Positions 16,801 to 25,800 of a stretch of 41,258 nt of DNA are shown in pieces. Under the pieces are notes generated by a model. It was given only the letters and a program-made list of their open reading frames with translations, did no database searches and was not told where the DNA came from. Within the stretch, counting starts at the first letter, position 1; each line of letters starts with the position of its first letter. The DNA comes from Stieleria sedimenti (lineage in GTDB: Bacteria; Planctomycetota; Planctomycetia; Pirellulales; Pirellulaceae): NCBI RefSeq assembly GCF_025060895.1, contig NZ_JANZKV010000096.1, positions 1 to 41,258 on the forward strand, read 5' to 3'. A program made the position numbers and the translations under genes.

Positions 16801-19800
16801 CGTTCGCCGGCGTGTCCAAGAACGTGTTCAAATCGGCGAGTGTTCCGGTCAATGTCAGCGTGCCCGTTCCCGATCCGCCCACGGTCACTCCACCGCCGGT
16901 CGAGGCCGATAAATCGCCGCCGGTGGACGTCGAAAGCGTGACCGTCAAATTGCCACCGTTGTCATCCAGGTCACTCAGGTTCAGCGCCGACAGGTCGACG
17001 TTGCTGCTGACGTCTTCGGTCACGGTGACGTCGCTCGGCAGGCCGGCGCCCGTCGGATCATCGTTCGTCGCGGCGATCGAGATGTCGCGTGTTTGTGTGT
17101 TGGAATCCACATCGCCATCGTTGACGGTGAAGGCCACGGTGCGGGTTGCCGTCGATGGGTTGTCGCTGCTGTTGGTGTAGGTGATGCTCCGCAGCGCCGC
17201 TTCGTACTGGGCGACCGTCGCCGTGCCGGTCAGCGTCAGCGTTCCGCTGCCGGCGTTCCAGACGCCGCTGATCCCGTTCTGATCCACGAAGCTCAAAACG
17301 TCTTCGCCGCTGGCGTAATTCGCGGTGATCTGGACGACAGCTGATTCCAGGTTCGTGTCATCACTGTCGCTCAAAGAAAGCGTCGACGTGATCGCTACCG
17401 CGCCGTCATTTTCCGTGTAGGCCAGCGTACTGCCTTCGATCGATGCTTCCACCGGTGCATCGTTGACGGCGGTGACCGTCCAATTGAACGTGCTGCTGGT
17501 CGTCGTCCCAGCGCCGTCGTCGACGGTGAAGTCGAACGAATCGCTGGTCGTTTCACTGCCGTCGTGATCGTACGTGATCAGGCCCGCATCGATGTCCGCT
17601 TGCGTGAAGGTGTCGCTGACGTTCAACGCTGAACCGAGACGGTACAGGGTTCCGTTGGTCGGCACCGCATCAACCGTGTAAACCAATTGGCTGTCCGTGT
17701 TGTCCACGTCGGTCGTTTCCAGCATCGCCGTGGTCACCGTGTTGCCGACCGAGCCTTCCGGGACCGTGTCACCGGTGTTGGTCGCCAGCACCTGCTCGTC
17801 ATTGACGGCCGTGATGTCGACGTTGACGGTGCCGATCGTTTGATCCGTTCCGCCACCGGAACCCGTGTTGCCGCCGTCGTTGACAACGACTTGGATCGTG
17901 TCGGCGTCGTTGCCGAAGGTGTGCGGCGCAGAGTGCAAGTACTGAATGTTGGCCGGCGTATCCAAGAACGTGATCAAATCGGCGAGCGTGCCGGTCAGGG
18001 TCAATGTGCCCGTTCCACTGCCGCCGACGGTGACTCCGCCGCCGGTCGATGCCGATAGATCGCCGCCGGTGGACGTCGATAGCGTGACGGTCAGGTTACC
18101 GCCGTTTTCATCCAAGTCGCTTAAATTCAGCGCCGACAGATCGACGTTGCTGCTGACGTCTTCGGTGACCGTAATGTCGCTCGGCAGTCCGGCGCCCGTC
18201 GGATCATCGTTGGTCGCCGCGATCGAGATGTCACGCGTCTGCGTGTTCGAATCCACATCGCCATCGTTGACGGTGAACGAGACCGTGCGGGTCGCGATCG
18301 ATGGATTGTCGCTGCTGTTGGTGTAGGTGATGCTGCGGAGGGCGACTTCGTACTGGGCCACCGTCGCGGTGCCGGTCAGCGTCATCGTCCCGCTGCCGGC
18401 GTTCCAGACGCCGCTGATCCCGTTCTGATCCACGAAGCTCAGCACGTCTTCACCGCTGGCGTAGTTCCCGGTGATTTGGACCACCGCTGTTTCCAGATTG
18501 GTGTCATCGACATCACTCAGCGTCAACGTCGACGTGATCGCCACCGCGCCGTCATTTTCCGTGTAGGCCAGCGTGCTGCCTTCGATGGACGCCTCCACCG
18601 GAGCGTCGTTGACGTTGCTGACCGTCCAGTTGAATGTGCTGCTGGTCGTCGTGCCCGCGCCGTCGTCGACCGTGAAGTCAAAACTGTCCGATGAAGTTTG
18701 GCTGCCATCATGATCGTACGTGATCAGGCCCGCATCGATGTCGGCCTGGGTAAACGTGTCGCTGACGCTTAACGCAGAACCGAGACGGTACAGGGTTCCG
18801 TTGGTCGGCACCGCATCAACCGTGTAAACCAATTGGCTGTCCGTGTTGTCCACGTCGGTCGTTTCCAGCATCGCCGTGGTCACGGTGTTGCCGACCGAGC
18901 CTTCCGGGACCGTGTCACCGGTGTTGGTCGCCAGCACCTGTTCGTCGTTGACGGCCGTGATATCGACGTTGACCGTGCCGATCGTTTGATCCGTTCCGCC
19001 ACCGGAACCCGTGTTGCCGCCGTCGTTGACAACGACTTGGATCGTATCGGCGTCGTTACCGAACGTGTGCGGCGTCCCGTGCAGGTACTGAATGTTGGCC
19101 GGCGTGTCTAAGAACGTGTTCAAATCGGCAAGCGAACCGGTCAGGGTCAGTGTCCCCGTTCCACTGCCGCCGACGGTGACTCCGCCGCCGGTCGATGCCG
19201 ATAGATCGCCGCCCGTCGAAGTTGTCAGCGTGACGGTCAGGTTACCGCCGTTGTCATCCAGGTCCGCCAGATTGAGCGCCGACAGGTCGACATTGCTGCT
19301 GACGTCTTCGGTCACCGTGATGTCGCTCGGCAGTCCGGTGCCGGTCGGGTCATCGTTGGTCGCGGCGATCGAGATGTCGCGGGTCTGCGTGTTGGAATCC
19401 ACGTCGCCGTCGTTGACCGTGAACGAAACCGTGCGTGTTGCCGTCGACGGGTTGTCGCTGCTGTTGGTGTACGTGATACTCCGCAGGGCCGCTTCGTACT
19501 CGGCCACCGTCGCGGTGCCAGAGAGTGTCAGCGTGCCGCTGCCGGCGTTCCAAACGCCGCTGATCCCGTTCTGATCGACGAAGCTCAGCACGTCTTCACC
19601 GCTGGCGTAGTTCCCGGTGATTTGGCCCACCGCTGTTTCCAGATTGGCGTCATCGACATCACTCAGCGTCAACGTCGACGTGATCGCCACCGCACCATCA
19701 TTTTCCGTGTAGGCCAGCGTGCTGCCTTCGATGGAGGCTTCCACCGGAGCATCATTGACGTTGCTAATTGCCCAGTTGAACGTGCTGCTGGTCGTCGTTC

Positions 19801-22800
19801 CCGCGCCATCATCGACGGTGAAGTCGAACGAATCGCTTGATGTTTCACTGCCGTCGTGGTCGTAGGTGATCAGGGTCGCGTCGAGGTCTGCCTGCGTGAA
19901 CGTGTCATTGACGTTCAAGACGACCGCGTTGCGGTACAGCGCGCCATTGGCCGGCAGGGCATCGACGGTGTAAACCAACTGGCTGTCGGTGTTATCGACG
20001 TCCGTCGTCTCCAGCATCGCGGTGGTGACCACGTTGCCGGTGGAACCTTCCACGACCGTGTCGCCAGCATTCGTCGCCAACACCTGTTCGTCGTTGACCG
20101 GAGTGATATCCAGCGTCGCGCTGCCGGCGACGTTGTCGGTTCCGTCATTGATCGTGTAACTGAAACTGACCGAAGTGTCATCGTCACCAGCGGGGGTGTA
20201 GTCCCAAGTGCCGTCGCCATTATTGATCAACGTTCCTGCACCGGTACTGACCGCAAGTCCTGTCGCGGTCAAGGAGTCACCTTCCACGTCATTGGCATTG
20301 GCTAACAACTCAGCCTGCGTGATCGTCCGCGCCCCACTGTCTTCGGCGATCGCGGTCAATGCGACGGGACTCGTTGTGGGGGCGTCATTGATCGCATTGA
20401 CTGAGAGATTGAAGGTGCCCGTAGCGGCCGACGCCCCGTCTTCCCCGCCATCGGCCAGCGAAAACACGAAGCTGTCAGCCGTGGTTTCTGAACCGTCGTG
20501 GTCGTATGTTATCAATCCCGCGTCGATGTCGTCCTGGGTGAACGTGCCTCCCACGATTAAAGCGGCTCCGTTGTTGCGAATCGTTCCCTGAGCGGTATTC
20601 GTCGTGATTGTGTAGACGAGTTCGTTGCCGTCGTCATCAGCGTCGCCTTCGTCCAGCATCAGTTCATTGATGACATTGCTGAGTGAGCCTTCGTCCACGG
20701 TAACGCCGGAATTGACAGAGATTGTGGGCGCGTCATTTTCGCCATTAATCGTGACAGTAACCGTTGCAACGTCGGTCGAGCCTTCGCCATCGCTGACCTC
20801 GTAGGTGAACGTGTCGTCGACGCTTTGCCCCGAGTCAAGCCATTCAAACTGGCCGTTCGGATCATAGCTGATGCGACCGTTCGGACTGATAGCGATGATG
20901 GCTCCAGACGGTAACGTCACTCCGTTGGCGATTTGAACCGCGTCGGTGACCTGCGATCCCGTACCAGAGTTGATTGCGGTGATGGTGAGAATGTCGGCGT
21001 CCAGATCGATGTCGTTGGACAACGCGCCTTCGGAACCAAAACTGATCAGCGAATCCGTCATCGATGCGTATTCCGCAGATATCCAGTCCGTCGACCGCGT
21101 CGCTCCGACGATCCGAACTTCATCGATCGTTCCATCAAACGTACGGGTGGTGGCGCCGGCAAAGTTACCGATATGCAAGTCCTTCGCCGAGTCGTCGTCG
21201 GCCGCCCCGGCCGGTGTTTGCGTTTCCACAAGATCCTGCATCACACCGTTGATGTAAATGACCGGATCGTTGCTGATCGAACTGCTGTCATAAACAACCA
21301 CCACATGTTGCCACTCGCCGAGGGTCAACGAACCCGTCTCCGTACTCCAGATTCCGCGGTCGGTTCCTGCGAAACCGACCTCCAGATCGATCGACTGGTT
21401 ACCTGCATTGACCTGTAATCCCCACCCGCCATCTGCACTCGTCGCGGACGACTTGTCGAGAATATTTCCATAGTTGTTCTCGCCGAAACTTGTGGGATTG
21501 ATCCAGGCGGAAAGCGTGCCCCCGCCTACAAAGAGGTTATCCAAAGAAATGTCCGAGCCGGCATTGATCGTATCGTCAACGCCATCGAACACCTGTCCAT
21601 CGGCAAACTGCCCCCCGGAATCCGTTGACCCTGCGTTCGTCGCATGGTTTCCGGTCCCGCTCGAATCTAAGAAGTCATCGTTCAGATGGTAAACGCCGGC
21701 AAAATCCGTTCCCCAAGTTCCATCAGTGTTTTGTCCGTCCAGTGCACTCGAGTTTCCGTAGTACATCCAGATGCTGTCGGTCGTTGAACTCGCGTTAATT
21801 TGCGGGACCCGCACCCAAACGTAAGACGTCCCGGCTTCATTCCAATCCTCGATTTCATGATCCAGCACCGTGACGCCGTCCGAATCGACAAACCGAAGAT
21901 CCTGTCCACCGTTCTGCGTCAGGCTGTAGTCGATGCGTGAGCTGTCAAGCTGAACGAGCACCGCGAAATCGGTCAGGTTTTCAATTCGATCGGCATTGTC
22001 AAACGCCAGTTCGCGGCGAGCCGTCCAGTCGTTGTTCCACCACGCGGATCCCGTCGCGACGGTGCCGTTTTCCGCGACGACTATGTTGTCATCATTGGCA
22101 CTTACAGAATCGTTCTGGGCGGCGACGGTGATCGTCTTGGCAGCGATGTTACTGGTTCCACCATCGCCGTCTGAGAACACCCACTCCAGCTCGCGGTTGA
22201 CGGTGCTGGGTGCATCCGAGACGTTTTCAAAAGTCATTGCACGCATTACCGCCTGCACCGCGGCGAGATCGGCCCCGCTGTTGAAGGTGATTGCGAGCGG
22301 GAGTGTGCCGCTCGTTCCGCCCGTAATCGTACCGACCGTAACGGCGCCGCCACCATCGTTGTACGTGACCGAGCTTCCTGCAACGCCAACCTGTCCAACT
22401 CCCGTTCCCTGGTTCTCGATCGCGAGCCGATCTTCCGCCGAACCGCCGGAAGTAATTTGCACTCTCAATTGACCGTTGTAAAAGTTGAGCGAGTCCGCGT
22501 CGGTGACCGTCGCTCCAGGGTCGATGACCGTCGCACCGTCACCTTCGGTATACGCCAGCGTCGCTCCGGCCACGTCGATCACCGGGTCCGCAACTCCTCC
22601 TGCGATGACCGTCGCCAAGGACGTGATCTCATCGTTCGACGAGCTGAGTCCTGTGTCGCCGCCCTCGAAGAACAGATCGATCGAACCCTGGGTGGTTACC
22701 GCTTGACCGGCCTGGGTCAAACGAAGAACGGCGACGTCATCTTTTGAAACCGATAGACCAGAAACATCATTGTCGTTCTTCTCGAGACTGACGAAGATGT

Positions 22801-25800
22801 CGCCGGCCTGAAATGTCGTGCCGTTGATCGTAATGTCAGACTGAACTAAATCCAACGACTGAACGTTGTTGTTTCCGGCGCCCAACCCCAAGTCATCGCC
22901 GTAAACGAGCGTTGTCATTGTTCCTGATGCAGACGCTGCGCCAGCGCCGACTTGGTTGGGGTCGAACTGGTAGATGTCGTTGGCGACCAGATCGGCGCTC
23001 GACAGCAGAAAGCTCCCTGTATTGACGATCGTTCCGCCGACATCCACGTCGGCTTGTACGAGCGAAACGCCCTGGATCTCATTGCCCACACCCGCGGCAC
23101 TATGAAGCAATTCAAAGAAGTCACCGGATCGATAATCATTCCCTGCCGCGTCGACCGGCCGGAACACGAAAACGTCTTCGTTGGTCGCCGAGACACTTGT
23201 CGTGTCGCCGGTAAATGTCACATTGCGATCCACCGTGATCAGTATATCGCCGACCTCAAGATCAAAGGTGAATCCGCCTTGACCCAACGTCAGGGATTGA
23301 CCGACATAGTGCAGCGCGTTGATGCTGAATCCGACGTCTCCCGCGGTCTGCAAAAAATCGCTTACCAAGCCAAACGTTCCTGAACTGGTGCCCGGTTCAA
23401 TATGAAAGTTCGGATCGCCGATCGAAACGATGTCTTCGGAGGTCCAGTTATTGAGTCCGACGGTGCTTGAGTTCGAAGCATCACCGGCCGTTGACAGCAG
23501 AATTTTGATGTCGACGGGCAGCATGTTGATCGTCGCCGATTCGACCGCCGAACTGTAGGCGGACGTGCCCCCGTTTGACGAAACATTGACGCCCGTGGTG
23601 CCAGAAGGATTCCCATCGGTCGTATCCCAGGCGCGGAAGCTGAACTGCGCCGTGCCACTAAAGTTGCGATTCGGCAGGTAGCGAACCCGGTCATTTGCCG
23701 TGGTCGTCAACAATACAGCCGAACTGTCGCTTGCGCTGGCGATCGGGTTCCAAGAAGATCCGCCGTCCGTGGAAAACTGCCACTGACCGTTCGTGTTGTC
23801 AACGTTTGTAATCGCAATGCCTTCGACGGGGCTCGAATCCACATCGGTGATTCGGTCACCGCCAGCGCTCAAAATGACGTCGGAGATCAAGTCGCCGTTG
23901 CTGCGATCGTCGTTCTCAAAGATCTCGGTCAGCGTCATCGTGCCGCTGTTGTCCAGCACCGGTGCGTCGTTATCAGCCGTGATATCGACGTTGACGGTGC
24001 CGAGCGTTTGATCGGTTCCGCCGCCGGAACCGGTGTTGCCACCGTCGTTGACGACGACTTGGATCGTGTCGGCGTCGTTGCCGAAGGTTTGTGGCGTGCC
24101 GTGCAAGTATTGGACGTTGGTCGGCGTGTCCAGGAATGTGTTTAGGTCGGTCAGCGATCCGGTCAAGGTCAGCGTGCCCGTTCCAGATCCGCCGACCGTG
24201 ACCCCGCCGCCGGTCGAAGCCGATAAATCTCCGCCGGTCGATGTGGTCAGTGTGACCGTCAAGTTGCCGCCGTTGTCATCCAGATCCGCCAAGTTGATGG
24301 CCGTCAGGTCGACGTTGCTGCTGACGTCCTCGGTGACCGCGATGTCGGTCGGCAATCCGGTGCCGGCCGGATCGTCGTTGGTCGCCGCGATCGAGATGTC
24401 ACGCGTCTGTGTGTTCGAATCCGCAGCGCCGTCATTGACGGTGAAGGACACCGTTCGCGTCGCCGTGGTAGGATTGTCGCTGCTGTTGGTGTAGGTAATG
24501 CTCCGCAGCGCCGCTTCGTACTGGCTCACGGTTGCGGTTCCGGTCAGGGTCATGATCCCACTGCCAGCGTTCCAGACGCCACTGATGCCATTCTGATCGA
24601 CGAACGTCAGTACGTCCTGCCCATTGGCGTAGTTGCCCAAAATTTGGACGACCGCCGATTCCAAATTGGTGTCGTCGACGTCGCTCAAGGTCAACGTCGA
24701 GGTGATCGCCAACGCACCGCCGTTCTCGGTGTAACTCAGTGATCCAGCCTCGATGGAGGATTCCACCGGAGCGTCGTTGACGGCGGTGATGTACATGTTG
24801 ATATTCGACGCGGCGCTCGTTCCACCACCGCCGTCGGAAACGACACCACTTATGACGCGGGTGGCCGTCGACGGATTCTCTGAAACATTGCTATAGGTGA
24901 TCGCCCTGGCCAATCCCTGGACCGCGGCGACGCTGGCGTTCACATTCAGATCGACTGCCAGCGCGGTCGCTCCCGTACCTCCGCTGAACGTCCCGATCAA
25001 GTTTCCTTCGTAGTAGACATTTGCACCGGTTGTGCTGATTTGCCCTGCGCCCGTGCCCACATTGCGGATTCCCAATCGATCGTCGACTGTCGCATTTGCC
25101 GTGATCGTAACGGTGAAGTTACCGCCATCGAAATTGGCTGAGTCCGAGTCAGTGACGGTGGCGAACCCGTCGTAAAGGGGCGCGTCGTTCTCGGTGTACA
25201 ACGCATTAACGTTCGATGCAGTCAAGGTGGGTGCCTCGGAGACAACATACTCAACGCTCAACTCGGGTCGCAGTGAGGCCGTCGATGCTTCGGAGCTCTC
25301 GAAGTCGAAGCCGTTCACGTTGCTATTAAAAAGTGCCCAGCCGTTGTTTGTGCCCCCGTTGGACCACGTTTGCAACGCGTCCTCCAAGCCGGTGATCGTG
25401 TACAAGCCGAAACTGCTTAAGTCGGTGATCGATCCGTCCGCCGATGCGACATACTCGCTGCCCGACTGCAATCCACTGCCGAGCGAGTTGTAAGTTGACG
25501 TTTCGTCCCAAGAGGCCAACATCTCATGAAGCGACAAGGTGCCGGCCGCGTCGCCGGTCCCGACCGCATTGATCGTCAGGCTCGCGGAAACGATCGTTGA
25601 ACCGAGCGGGATTTGCCCCGGGCCGGTTCCGAAGATACTGCCGAACTGAATCAACCCGACACCCTCAAATCCATTGTTATGATCCGCATCAACGACAACT
25701 GAAACGTCATTGCCATACGACGAGGCGGGCGAATCACCGTTGATACTGGTGTCCTGCGTTCCCGTGTAGCCGCCGATTCCCTCTTGGAACGTCGCGGTTT

